Shown here: one piece after another, positions 47,011 through 55,433 of the stretch
Numbering within the stretch: position 1 is the stretch's first letter
Layout: the number at the start of each line of letters is the position of its first letter
Origin: a bacterium
Lineage (GTDB): Bacteria; BMS3Abin14
Reading direction: 5' to 3'
Length of the DNA stretch: 64,000 nt
Assembly (NCBI GenBank): GCA_020350725.1
Contig: CP070719.1
Location: 2,410,897-2,474,896 of the forward strand
Made by a program: the position numbers and the translations under genes
Notes under the pieces: generated by a model
Told to the model about the DNA's origin: nothing
Database searches by the model: none
What the model saw: only the letters and a program-made list of their open reading frames with translations

Positions 47011-48003
47011 TTAATCAACCACCCTGTATCTGTCCCCGATCCTTTCGAGGACCACCCCCTTCCTGCTCAGGACCTGATGGGCCAGCTCCCTGATGCCTCG
47101 AAACTCATCCTTGAGCAGATCGGCCACGATCGGAATGTCATCCTCGGCGATCGATGGCGAGAGGGATCTGAGGCTCACGTAGCGAACCCTTTTGTCCGGA
47201 TCCCTGAGACCCGCGAGATACGCCTGCTTGACGTCCCTGTTGAACGAGAAAGGGGCGAGGGCCTCCGCGGAACGGAAGCGCACGATCTCCGAGGAATCAA
47301 AGAGCAGTCCATTCAGGAGGCTTTCCCGGACATCGGTTCTGTTGAAGTTGGCCAGGGCGCTGGCCGCGATGGACCGGACTGTGGCGTCCCGGTCATTTTC
47401 CAGGACCTCGATGAGCGGGCCAACGGCATTGGCCGATTGCAACCGGCCGAGGGCCCCCGCCGTTACGCCGCGGATGAGCTCCGGATTGCCGGGTCTCAGG
47501 TAGTCCAGAAGGTATGAGGCCGCCGAGATGTCCTGGAGGCGGCCGATGCTGCGGATACACTGCGCCGCCAGATACTGGTCCTTTGAGCTCGACAGCGTGC
47601 CAAGGAGGTAGGAGGTCGAGGATGGATCACCGATGTCGCCCAGGGCGCCTGCGGCAGCGTGCTTGATCCTCGGGTCGTTGTCCATGACGAGGATCCTTTC
47701 GACGATCCTGGCTGCGCTTTTTTCGCCCCTGATCCAGATGGCCCCGACAGCCTGCAGACGTATCTCCGGGACGGGATCCTTCTCGGCGATCCGAAGGAGG
47801 GTGACGAGTGATGTCGTTTCCCTGTAGGGCTTGATCGCCTGAACAGCGGTGAGACGAACAGCGGGATCGCCGGCGGTGAGGTCCTCGAGGAGGGAAGCCG
47901 GGTAGGGGAGCTGGCCCGCCGCATGCCCGCGGGTGCCGAGGAGGGAAAGCAGCAGCATCAGGGTAAACGAGGCGGTGGTCAGGACTCTCCCATTCCGTCC
48001 CAT
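47011..48003 (-). CDS. Exported HEAT-repeat protein
   Basis: The 330-residue protein has a signal peptide (FTLMLLLSLLGTRGHAAG). The mature part is a stack of HEAT-like helical pairs of 30-34 residues, such as DPAVRLTAVQAIKPYRET, DPRIKHAAAGALGDIGDP and DATVRSIAASALANF. Such alpha-solenoids serve as binding scaffolds. It is the last gene of the minus-strand envelope cluster, six bases after the FHA-TonB gene, so it is probably a periplasmic partner of that machine. Confidence 0.85.
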   Translation of the reverse strand: MGRNGRVLTTASFTLMLLLSLLGTRGHAAGQLPYPASLLEDLTAGDPAVRLTAVQAIKPYRETTSLVTLLRIAEKDPVPEIRLQAVGAIWIRGEKSAARIVERILVMDNDPRIKHAAAGALGDIGDPSSTSYLLGTLSSSKDQYLAAQCIRSIGRLQDISAASYLLDYLRPGNPELIRGVTAGALGRLQSANAVGPLIEVLENDRDATVRSIAASALANFNRTDVRESLLNGLLFDSSEIVRFRSAEALAPFSFNRDVKQAYLAGLRDPDKRVRYVSLRSLSPSIAEDDIPIVADLLKDEFRGIRELAHQVLSRKGVVLERIGDRYRVVD

Positions 48004-48009
48004 ATCGCC

Positions 48010-49410
48010 TCACATGCTCGGGAAGAATACGAGAGGGTAGGTGACCGTAACCGTTCCCTCCGGAATGGCCGGGAACCTCCATCCCCTGGCCATGCGGACC
48101 AGGGAATTCTCCAGAGGAGGCCATTTCATTTCCGTTTCCTCGACCCGGCACTCGGTCACCTCCCCGGAAGGGGATATGGTGAAGGAGAGGACGATCTTCC
48201 CCCTGAGGGCGGGATTTTTCCTCAGCTCCCTGTTGTACGCATACCGGATGGCTCCCGTGTGAGCCGATATGATCCTTGATATCGCCCGCGTGGACCTCTC
48301 CTCCCGCTCCTCCGGCTTGAGTGCAATGACCTTCCGGCCGGCTTCCGTTCCGGGGCCCTCCTGGGTACCGTCCCCGATGCTCGTCACCTTCATGGGGGCC
48401 CCCACCTGCCGGTCGCCGATGATGCCGTCGATGTCGATAAGCCCTCTTCCATCGCTCTCCGGCAGGCCCGTTCCGGACCCGCCATCCACCCCTCTCCCGG
48501 GAAGCGTTATACCCTCGACCTCACTGAGCACCTCGTCCAGTGACCTTTCCAGGTCGCTGTCCAGGAGGAGGGCGCTGATTCCCTTGCTCTGCGACGAGCG
48601 GCCGGCGGTCCCCCGTCCCGAGAGCACCCCGAGGACGCCTACCTTGGAGACCTGGCTGCGCAGGGATTCGGGTCCGGCATCGGGGGCCGGCGCAGGGACG
48701 GCAGGCTTGACCTCCGGTTCCGGCGGAGCTTCCTTTTTCTCGGGAGCCTCCTGTTCCGCCGGAGATCTCTGTTGAGTGTCCGCCTCGACGGAGGGGACCT
48801 TCGGCGCCTGGACCGCCTGAGGGGGTCTTATCGGTTCAAGGATGATCCTGGAGATCCGGCGGGGAAGCTGCTTGAGGGTTACCTCCGGGATGGGGTAATC
48901 GCCGAGGTAGCGGACCCCCGCTGTGTGAGCCAGGAAAACAAGGAGAAGAAGCACCGTAAAGATGACATCGGCGAAGTCGGGCATCCCGACACGAAAGCGC
49001 CAGGGGACGCTGCCCGAAACTTCGGTCGACGCCTGGACGGGCGCCCTGGCCGAAGGGACATACTGCAGGCGGTAAGAGGCCCCCCCGATGGTGAACTCCG
49101 CTGAAACGTCGGGACTGAGGAGGACGGTGAAACCCGACTCCCTGCCTTTGACGAGGCCCCAGGCAACCATGTCCTGAAGAGTGAGGATCGATCCCTTCCT
49201 GCGAAAGGTCGCTGCGGCGTTCCCGGGCAGATGAAGCCTGGTCCCCCGGATGCCCCTGCTGACAAGGACCATCCTTCTGTGGCCGCTCTGCGGATCGCTG
49301 ATATCGGCCCGCCAATCCCTTCCCACTCTGATCGAGCTTCCTCTAAGGTCGGCGTCCCCGATGAAAACGCCTTCCCGGAAGAGGGATACGCGAACCGTCC
49401 GGCCGGCCAT
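48010..49410 (-). CDS. FHA-like/TM/TonB-C protein (GltG/AgmX-PglI type)
   Basis: The 466-residue protein has an N-terminal FHA-like region (about 1-118) with two similar segments, a single membrane helix at about 147-163 (VIFTVLLLLVFLAHTAG), a Pro/Glu-rich periplasmic linker (about 190-250), and a TonB-like C-terminal domain with RYAYNRELRKNPALRGKIVL and SPSGEVTECRVEE. This is the AgmX/PglI C-terminal architecture of the Myxococcus Agl/Glt gliding machinery (GltG/GltJ), also found in non-gliding deltaproteobacteria. It would transmit force from the ExbBD motor to the outer membrane. Confidence 0.82.
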   Translation of the reverse strand: MAGRTVRVSLFREGVFIGDADLRGSSIRVGRDWRADISDPQSGHRRMVLVSRGIRGTRLHLPGNAAATFRRKGSILTLQDMVAWGLVKGRESGFTVLLSPDVSAEFTIGGASYRLQYVPSARAPVQASTEVSGSVPWRFRVGMPDFADVIFTVLLLLVFLAHTAGVRYLGDYPIPEVTLKQLPRRISRIILEPIRPPQAVQAPKVPSVEADTQQRSPAEQEAPEKKEAPPEPEVKPAVPAPAPDAGPESLRSQVSKVGVLGVLSGRGTAGRSSQSKGISALLLDSDLERSLDEVLSEVEGITLPGRGVDGGSGTGLPESDGRGLIDIDGIIGDRQVGAPMKVTSIGDGTQEGPGTEAGRKVIALKPEEREERSTRAISRIISAHTGAIRYAYNRELRKNPALRGKIVLSFTISPSGEVTECRVEETEMKWPPLENSLVRMARGWRFPAIPEGTVTVTYPLVFFPSM

Positions 49411-49416
49411 AGGGGG

Positions 49417-49917
49417 CTACTCCTTCTGAAAAACGGCAAGGGACTGGTTGATAAAACCGGCCTGGCCGGATGTGTAGAGGATCTTTTTCAGGAGGCGAAA
49501 GGGTATGTTCCGGTCACCCTCAAGGATCATCTGTCCCGTAAATGCGGCGTCGGGGTTGACAGAAGCGATGGCCTCATACCGGCGGACCTTTTCGGAGAGG
49601 TGCTCGAAAAGCTCAGGAATGATGAGGAAATCGCCGTTCTCGGCCTCCCTGAGGTCCACGGCCAGCTTCACTCCGTCGACGACGAGCACATTCTCGGTGA
49701 GTTCGATGACCAGACCGGGCTCCGGTACCGTCTCCGTGGACGAATAGGGGAGGTGCAGATCGGCCGGGATCGTCAGGATCATGCCCTCGGTGGAATAGCT
49801 CTTGAGGAGGAAGAGGATGAGGATCGTGAACATGTCCAGCATGGAGGTGATATTCAGGACCAGCAGGCTGGGTCTCTTTCTTCTCTGTGCGCGCCGTTTC
49901 GTCGGTGCGTAGCCCAT
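49417..49917 (-). CDS. ExbD/TolR-type motor subunit with membrane aspartate
   Basis: This 166-residue protein has a basic N-terminus (KRRAQRRKRPS) and one membrane helix (LNITSMLDMFTILILFLL, about 21-38) with Asp28 in the position of the proton-carrying aspartate of TolR/ExbD. The periplasmic domain contains LTENVLVVDGVKLAVDL and ILEGDRNIPFRLLKKILYTS. With the TolQ-like protein it would form a proton-driven motor. The upstream gene, three bases away, is a second ExbD. Confidence 0.88.
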   Translation of the reverse strand: MGYAPTKRRAQRRKRPSLLVLNITSMLDMFTILILFLLKSYSTEGMILTIPADLHLPYSSTETVPEPGLVIELTENVLVVDGVKLAVDLREAENGDFLIIPELFEHLSEKVRRYEAIASVNPDAAFTGQMILEGDRNIPFRLLKKILYTSGQAGFINQSLAVFQKE

Positions 49918-49920
49918 TTT

Positions 49921-50409
49921 CTATTGAACCTCGATCACCCGATCCGCCAGTGAGATCTCCGGGAAGAGTTCACGGCCGTCCCGCTCCCGGACGCTGTCCA
50001 TGACCTGGATGATCGTCTGGTAGAGGATGGACCCGTCCAGGAGAAGGACGATGTCCTTCTTGTCAGGGTGTTTCTCCTTGATATTGGTGAGCTCGCGGTC
50101 CAGCCCCGCAAGGTCAAGATCCCCGTCATGCCTCTCCGAAAACAGCACCTGGTCGTCTACCATGAGGGAGACCACCCCAGGTGACAGAGAGACGGCCAGG
50201 GTGAAGTCAACCGCCGGGTTGGTATCCGCAGTCTGGGAGGGGTTCTCCTCAGCCGTGGGGAGATAGAGATTGACGATACCCACACTCTGGAAGATGGCCG
50301 TCAGAAGGAGCATGGGAATGAGGGCGACGAAGAGGCTCAGGAGGGGTGCGAGGTTGAGATCGAAAAAGTACTCCTTTCCCTTCCTCTTCCGGCTGGGCCT
50401 GAACGCCAT
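49921..50409 (-). CDS. ExbD/TolR-type subunit lacking the membrane aspartate
   Basis: This 162-residue ExbD-like protein has a single membrane helix (LNLAPLLSLFVALIPMLLLT). In TolR/ExbD the pattern is NxxPLLD; here the Asp position is Ser25. The helix therefore lacks the essential proton carrier. The periplasmic part has SLSPGVVSLMVDDQVLF and IVLLLDGSILYQTIIQVMD, matching the ExbD fold. It probably serves as a structural partner of the Asp-containing ExbD in a heteromeric motor. Its start directly follows the ExbB stop. Confidence 0.86.
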   Translation of the reverse strand: MAFRPSRKRKGKEYFFDLNLAPLLSLFVALIPMLLLTAIFQSVGIVNLYLPTAEENPSQTADTNPAVDFTLAVSLSPGVVSLMVDDQVLFSERHDGDLDLAGLDRELTNIKEKHPDKKDIVLLLDGSILYQTIIQVMDSVRERDGRELFPEISLADRVIEVQ

Positions 50410-51033
50410 CTACGAGCGCTCCTTCGTCGACACCATGTTGACCATCTTCACGGCGACGCTGTCCAATTGCTCCACCAATCTGTTGGTCTTCGATTGGAGG
50501 AACGCGTAGAAGAAGAGGCAGGGAATGGCCACCGTGAGACCGTAGGCCGTGGTGTTCAAGGCAATGGCTATTCCCTTGGCCAGGATAGCTCCCTTCTGGG
50601 CGGCTTCGGCGCCGGCGACGGCATTGAAGGACTGCATGAGGCCGATGATCGTCCCGAGAAGTCCGAGAAGGGTGGCGACGTTGGCGGCCATGGCCAGATA
50701 GTGCACCCTTCTCTCGATGAGGGGGAGGACTTCCATAGCGGCCTCATCCACCGCGTTCTGAACGTCCCTGGCCGGAAGGCCCGCCTTCTTCAGGGCCGCC
50801 AGGACGACCCTGGGAATCGGGGACCCGTCGCAAAGCTTCTGCGCCGCATCGATGTCCCCCTTATCCACGAAGGTCCGGATCTTTTCCAGAAACGCTCGGT
50901 CGTCAATGCCGTATCTTACGGCAAGGAAAAGAGTCCTCTCGATGATGATAGCTACGGCAAACACCGAGACGACGAGAATGGGGTACATGAAGGGCCCGCC
51001 GTCCCGGAATGCCTGGGCAATGAGCGCTGTCAT
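50410..51033 (-). CDS. MotA/TolQ/ExbB proton-channel protein
   Basis: This 207-residue protein has three membrane helices: about 17-35 (YPILVVSVFAVAIIIERTLF), and two long ones (NVATLLGLLGTIIGLMQSF and LNTTAYGLTVAIPCLFFYAF). The motif TLLGLLGTIIGLMQSF is diagnostic of TolQ/ExbB/AglR proteins. ATG 51033 is chosen because AGGAGG lies eight bases upstream; the frame extends further, but without a family match. It is the stator channel of the putative motor. Confidence 0.92.
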   Translation of the reverse strand: MTALIAQAFRDGGPFMYPILVVSVFAVAIIIERTLFLAVRYGIDDRAFLEKIRTFVDKGDIDAAQKLCDGSPIPRVVLAALKKAGLPARDVQNAVDEAAMEVLPLIERRVHYLAMAANVATLLGLLGTIIGLMQSFNAVAGAEAAQKGAILAKGIAIALNTTAYGLTVAIPCLFFYAFLQSKTNRLVEQLDSVAVKMVNMVSTKERS

Positions 51034-51049
51034 TGGTCTTCCTCCTGTC

Positions 51050-51337
51050 TCACCTGACCGTCTGGAACCGTGTGCGGAGGGAGACTTCCTTTTCCAGGTC
51101 CAGGAGATGGAACATCCCCGTGATCTTATCGTCAAAGGTCCTCTCCAGGGGTATGCGTTTGAAGACGATCCTGGTCTTGGGGATGATGTAGGTCACCTCG
51201 GGATGCTCTATGACTCCTATGATCTCCGTCTCCTCCATCCTGATGTAGGTTTCGCTCTCCTCGTCGGCACGAGCGCCGACCGCCAGAGATGATACCAGCA
51301 TTAAGGCCGCGATACAAAGAACCAGTTTCACCTTCAC
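51050..51337 (-). CDS. Small exported protein in the motor cluster
   Basis: This 95-residue protein has a signal peptide (VLCIAALMLVSSLAVGARAD). The rest is EESETYIRMEETEIIGVIEH and TYIIPKTRIVFKRIPLERTF, two beta-rich segments, with no known domain. The start is GTG 51337, preceded by AGGAGGAGG. It is located between the TolQ-like gene and a TPR lipoprotein with gaps of 16-17 bases, so it is probably part of the same complex. Confidence 0.75.
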   Translation of the reverse strand: MKVKLVLCIAALMLVSSLAVGARADEESETYIRMEETEIIGVIEHPEVTYIIPKTRIVFKRIPLERTFDDKITGMFHLLDLEKEVSLRTRFQTVR

Positions 51338-51354
51338 GGTGTTTCCTCCTCCTG

Positions 51355-52524
51355 CTACTCGCCGTTGCCGGCGATGCCGGCAAGATAATTGATCCATCCC
51401 AACACCCTTTGCGACCCTCCTCCGTGTTTCTCATTGAACATTCTGTAATGTTCCAACGCCTTTCCAGGGGCATCCAGATAGAGCTCGTAGAGAACTCCGA
51501 GGTTCAGATGGATGTCGGGATGGTCCGCTGCCTCGATACCGGCAAGATATTGCCTTTCCGCGTCCTTGAAGCGTCCCATCCTGCGAAGGGTCAGGCCCAG
51601 GTTGACATATCCGGCCGGTTCGGAGGGGGATACAGCGATGACCTCCCGGAAGGACTCTTCGGCGGCCTCCAGATTACCCCTCTGCAGGTTCAGGATGCCG
51701 AGGAGCAGAATGGTGTCGGGATCTGGGGGGGCCAGCGACAGCCTTTCCTCGAGATCCTCGGCGGCCAGATCGATCCTGCCCTCCCTGAGTTCCACCAGGG
51801 CCCTGGTCTCCAGTAGCGCCTGGCCATGCAATTCATCATGAACGCGGTCCAGCAGCTCCAGGGCTTCCCTGTCCATCCCCGTGAGGGTGAAGGCCAGGGC
51901 AAGATTATTTATGGAACCCGCATCGCCCGGGTTATCGGCGGGGATCGAATGGAGCAGCTCGCGGGCGCTGTCGGGTTGGCCCATGAGGAGTTTGAGGTAA
52001 GCGAGATACCTGGCCGCATCCCGATCCCCGAGGTTGTTCCAGGCCTGGCCGAGGAAGAATTCAGCATCGGCGACATCGCCCTGCTCGCCGGCGATGATAC
52101 CGAGGTACAGGTAGGCGGACACGAGCTCGGGGTCGAGCTCAAGGGCCCTCAGGAGAGCGTCCTTTGCCGCAGGGAGTTCACCGCTCCTCCTGAGGGTCAA
52201 TCCCCGCAGGAGCCATGGGTAGGGGTGGCTCGGCAGATCATCGACCAGGTTATTCACATCCTCACCCATCGTCCGCTGATCCCAAACGGCATCCGAAACG
52301 ATGAGATTCCTGATCCTCTCCATGGCCCTCAGGATCTCCAACGGCCGGTCCCCGTCCGGGACAGGGGATGGATCGCCCGATACGGTCCGTCCCGTGGGAG
52401 GAAAGGCTCTGGAACCGGCGGGCCCGTCCCCGTCGGATAGGCGCGTTCCAGATGTCGCACAGCCCTGGACCAGAAGCGCCTGGAAAATAAGGGCGCACAG
52501 CGACATTTTCATCCATTTATTCAT
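51355..52524 (-). CDS. TPR lipoprotein (GltE/AglT-like by context)
   Basis: The 389-residue lipoprotein has a signal with the lipobox ALLVQGCATSG (Cys near residue 19). It consists mainly of TPR units from about 75 to the end, for example LVSAYLYLGIIAGEQGDVADAE and PAGYVNLGLTLRRMGRFKDA. ATG 52524 overlaps the stop of the preceding 970-residue gene (ATGA). An open frame extends far upstream but is only a shadow of that gene. TPR lipoproteins accompany the Agl/Glt motor in Myxococcus; the match here is by architecture and context. Confidence 0.82.
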   Translation of the reverse strand: MNKWMKMSLCALIFQALLVQGCATSGTRLSDGDGPAGSRAFPPTGRTVSGDPSPVPDGDRPLEILRAMERIRNLIVSDAVWDQRTMGEDVNNLVDDLPSHPYPWLLRGLTLRRSGELPAAKDALLRALELDPELVSAYLYLGIIAGEQGDVADAEFFLGQAWNNLGDRDAARYLAYLKLLMGQPDSARELLHSIPADNPGDAGSINNLALAFTLTGMDREALELLDRVHDELHGQALLETRALVELREGRIDLAAEDLEERLSLAPPDPDTILLLGILNLQRGNLEAAEESFREVIAVSPSEPAGYVNLGLTLRRMGRFKDAERQYLAGIEAADHPDIHLNLGVLYELYLDAPGKALEHYRMFNEKHGGGSQRVLGWINYLAGIAGNGE

Positions 52525-55433
52525 GGCGTGGAAGACCTCTCGCCTGCCGAACCGTTTTCGACGGCGAATCTGACGCTGTCCAGAGTGGGCAGGGGCGGAA
52601 GGGGCGGCATCTCCGGCCTCACTGCGGTTATGGGGTAATGGAGCTTCTCCTCCCTCAGGTAGGCCCATGGAGCCAGTTCCGCCATGCGATGGTAGCTCTT
52701 CTCGATCCAGGGGTCGAGGATCTCGAATTCGACGGCCCTTTCGATGTTCACCCTGTAGGCCTCCAGGGCTTTCTCCTCGAAAGGATAAGCCATTTCCTGG
52801 AGGAGCAGGTCGTATTCCTCCAGGAGGTCGCCCGTCAGCTCCTCCGGTCGCGGGGAACTGAGGATCTCGTCCTTGAAGTGTTCGAGGGCGCGGCCGATAT
52901 AGTAATTCGCCGCAGTGCTGACCTCCGCCACTCTGAAGGCCCCGGCGGCGACGAAATTCCGAATGACCTCCTGGAGAAGCTCCCTCTTCGCGGCGACGGT
53001 CTCCTCGACAGGGGGCCCGATCTTGACCGATTGGTATCGGGAGAAGGACTCCTGGGAGATGCGGAGCTGGGCATTGGCCGCGTGATGGGCTGTGGCTTTG
53101 ACATCTGCATGCTCCCTGTGGACGCCGATTGCCTCGAGGTAGGCCTCTCGCGCTTCCTCCCATCTCCCAGCCGATTCGAGGTCTTGACCCAGGAAGAGCA
53201 GCTGTTCCGAGAGCCTCTCCGCCGGGGCCCTGTATTCTTCGATCACCCTCCTTCTCGCTTCCGCGGCCCTATCATATGAGCCGCCTGACCGGAAGAGATC
53301 GGCTGATTTCACGAGAGTATTTCTCCGATCCTCACCGGCGGAGATGTCGGCCAGGGCGAGGGCATCCAACGCGGCCCTGTTGGGGTCACCCAGGGCCTCG
53401 AGGATAAGGATGGACATCTGCAGCGCCTCCGAGGCAAGGTCGGACTCCTGATAGGTGGCCGCCAGCTCCTCGAACAGATCGGTTGCCCTCATCTCGAGGC
53501 CCATCTGCCGATAGAGCTTGCCGGCATTGTAGAGCGAGATCTGGGCGACGTCCGCGTCAGGATACATCCTGAAGATCCTGTCAAATCTCTCAGCGGACGC
53601 GAGGGTCTGACCCTGTTGACCCAGTTCTTCGGCGTATTTGAATAGGGAATAGATGTGAAGTCTCCTGGCCTCGCCGGCCTCAACATCGCCCCGGGCATTT
53701 CTCCAGGCCTCCTTGAACCAGGCAGCCGACTGCTGAAAATCGCCTTCCTGGAAAAAGGTCCTGGCGATGTTCAGCCTGGCGGTCCCGGCCTCCTCGGTCC
53801 GGGGGTGGTTCTTCAACACGCGGGCGAAGGCATTCCTCGATTCGGAGCGCTTTCCCGAATTGGCCAATATCTCCCCCATAGCGAGGAGCGTTTTTGGCGT
53901 TATCGGGTTATCCGGGTCGGCCTCTTCCAGGAGGCGGACAGAGGAAGCCAGAAGATCGAGATCGATGGCCTGCTGGCGATCGTAGACGCCAATCTGGTAG
54001 TTGATGGACTTGATGGCTGCATTAACCTTCCAATCGCTGCATTCGGGTGAGGCTGCAAGCTGGTTGAGATTCAATGCGGCATCCGGGTAGACGTCGAGGT
54101 CCACCAGGATGTGGCCCTTCAACTGCCTGATCCTGCAAGGGGTAGCGGTGGTGGAGATCCGGTAGTAGGTGTCGACGTCCTTCAGAGCCCTCTCCAGCTC
54201 GGATTTGGTGCCGCCGGCCTGAAACATGGCCCGCCTTCTTTCCGAGGCCGATTCGAGGTTCCCGAGGGTCCATTCAACAGCCTTCCGGCGCTCCGCCTCC
54301 GGAGCGGCGGAATACCAGGGTGAGGAGGGGCCGATTATGTCAGGAAAGGACTCCGTCAGGTCGAGAGCAGCCTGGTCATCGCCCCTTATGTGGTAGGTCT
54401 CGGCAAGCTGGGCCAGGGCGGAGGGAAGGTCCCGGCCCTGCGGAAACAGCCTGATATAGGTCCTGAAAGTGCCGATAGCCTCGGGATAGAGGGAGCGATC
54501 CTTGAACAATTCGGCCAACCGCAGCAGAATCGCAGAGGACCTGCGGTCTTTTTCCCGGCCGGAGAGCCGCCTGATCAGGGACGGCGTGCCCCCCTTTTCA
54601 GCATAGGACCGGGCAATGATCTCGATGGATTCATCGGCGAGGCTGTCGGTCGACGCCTGCCGGGATGCGGTGAGATCGATGAGGGTGAAGAATGTATCGA
54701 TCGCCTCGTCGTACCTTTCCTGGTTGTAGTAGCACCAGCCCAGTTTGTACAGGGCCTTGTCGGAAAAAATGTCGTCACCGCTTTCCGCGGCCACTTTGTA
54801 GTGTTCGATGGCCCTGTCCAGGTCCTCCATTTCGAAGTAATACTCTCCGAGCCTCATATGGATCTCGAGTGCATAACGGGTCCCGGGGTAGAGATCAATG
54901 AGGTTTACGTACTCGGCGGCGGCCCTGTCGGGGTCACCCTGTTCCGTAAAGCAGTAGGCGAGACCGTAAAGAGCATCCTCCACCAGAGGATGGTCGGCGA
55001 AACGATCCACGACCGCCCTGTAGGCTTCTATCGCCCTGCTGAAATCGGGGATGAGATCGGCGCCCTCACCCTTTTCCTCCACGGCCCTGCGGATCCTCTC
55101 CCTCTCCGCCTCGAACAGGAGCTCCGCCAGGCGGAAGGAGGACTCGGCCATGAAGTTCTCGCGGTTATCCGGGAACCTGTCGATCAGCGATCTGTAGAGC
55201 TGGATCGAGCGTGTGCGGGCTTCCGACTCCTCCCTGGAGAGGAATTCCTGGCCTTCTCTTTTCGCCCTGTTCATGAGCTGCTTTATCCGGTCGGACTCGC
55301 CTTTCTTTGTCCTGTCGATCTCCCTCAGAAGCAGGGCCTCCCGTTCCCTGGGACTGAGCCTCTCCCCGGTCGGGGGGGCTGTGGCGCACGAGGCCGCGAC
55401 CAAAACTATCGCTATGGCGGCAAATCGTCTCAC
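52521..55433 (-). CDS. Large TPR lipoprotein
   Basis: The 970-residue protein has a lipoprotein signal (AIVLVAASCATAPP, Cys near residue 16). It contains many TPR-like units (ALYGLAYCFTEQGDPDRAAAEY, ALYKLGWCYYNQERYDEAID) over almost its whole length, with coiled-coil character near 35-70. It resembles the long TPR protein of the Glt system (GltD/AgmU type), though I make that comparison by architecture only. It is coupled by four-base overlaps to the genes on both sides. It may span or line the periplasm. Confidence 0.85.
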   Translation of the reverse strand: MRRFAAIAIVLVAASCATAPPTGERLSPREREALLLREIDRTKKGESDRIKQLMNRAKREGQEFLSREESEARTRSIQLYRSLIDRFPDNRENFMAESSFRLAELLFEAERERIRRAVEEKGEGADLIPDFSRAIEAYRAVVDRFADHPLVEDALYGLAYCFTEQGDPDRAAAEYVNLIDLYPGTRYALEIHMRLGEYYFEMEDLDRAIEHYKVAAESGDDIFSDKALYKLGWCYYNQERYDEAIDTFFTLIDLTASRQASTDSLADESIEIIARSYAEKGGTPSLIRRLSGREKDRRSSAILLRLAELFKDRSLYPEAIGTFRTYIRLFPQGRDLPSALAQLAETYHIRGDDQAALDLTESFPDIIGPSSPWYSAAPEAERRKAVEWTLGNLESASERRRAMFQAGGTKSELERALKDVDTYYRISTTATPCRIRQLKGHILVDLDVYPDAALNLNQLAASPECSDWKVNAAIKSINYQIGVYDRQQAIDLDLLASSVRLLEEADPDNPITPKTLLAMGEILANSGKRSESRNAFARVLKNHPRTEEAGTARLNIARTFFQEGDFQQSAAWFKEAWRNARGDVEAGEARRLHIYSLFKYAEELGQQGQTLASAERFDRIFRMYPDADVAQISLYNAGKLYRQMGLEMRATDLFEELAATYQESDLASEALQMSILILEALGDPNRAALDALALADISAGEDRRNTLVKSADLFRSGGSYDRAAEARRRVIEEYRAPAERLSEQLLFLGQDLESAGRWEEAREAYLEAIGVHREHADVKATAHHAANAQLRISQESFSRYQSVKIGPPVEETVAAKRELLQEVIRNFVAAGAFRVAEVSTAANYYIGRALEHFKDEILSSPRPEELTGDLLEEYDLLLQEMAYPFEEKALEAYRVNIERAVEFEILDPWIEKSYHRMAELAPWAYLREEKLHYPITAVRPEMPPLPPLPTLDSVRFAVENGSAGERSSTP

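Noticed and set aside
52525..53163. Long N-terminal extension of the TPR lipoprotein gene
   Set aside because: It lies in another frame of the 970-residue gene, is rich in Gly/Arg/Pro, and the true start at 52524 opens a lipoprotein signal peptide.
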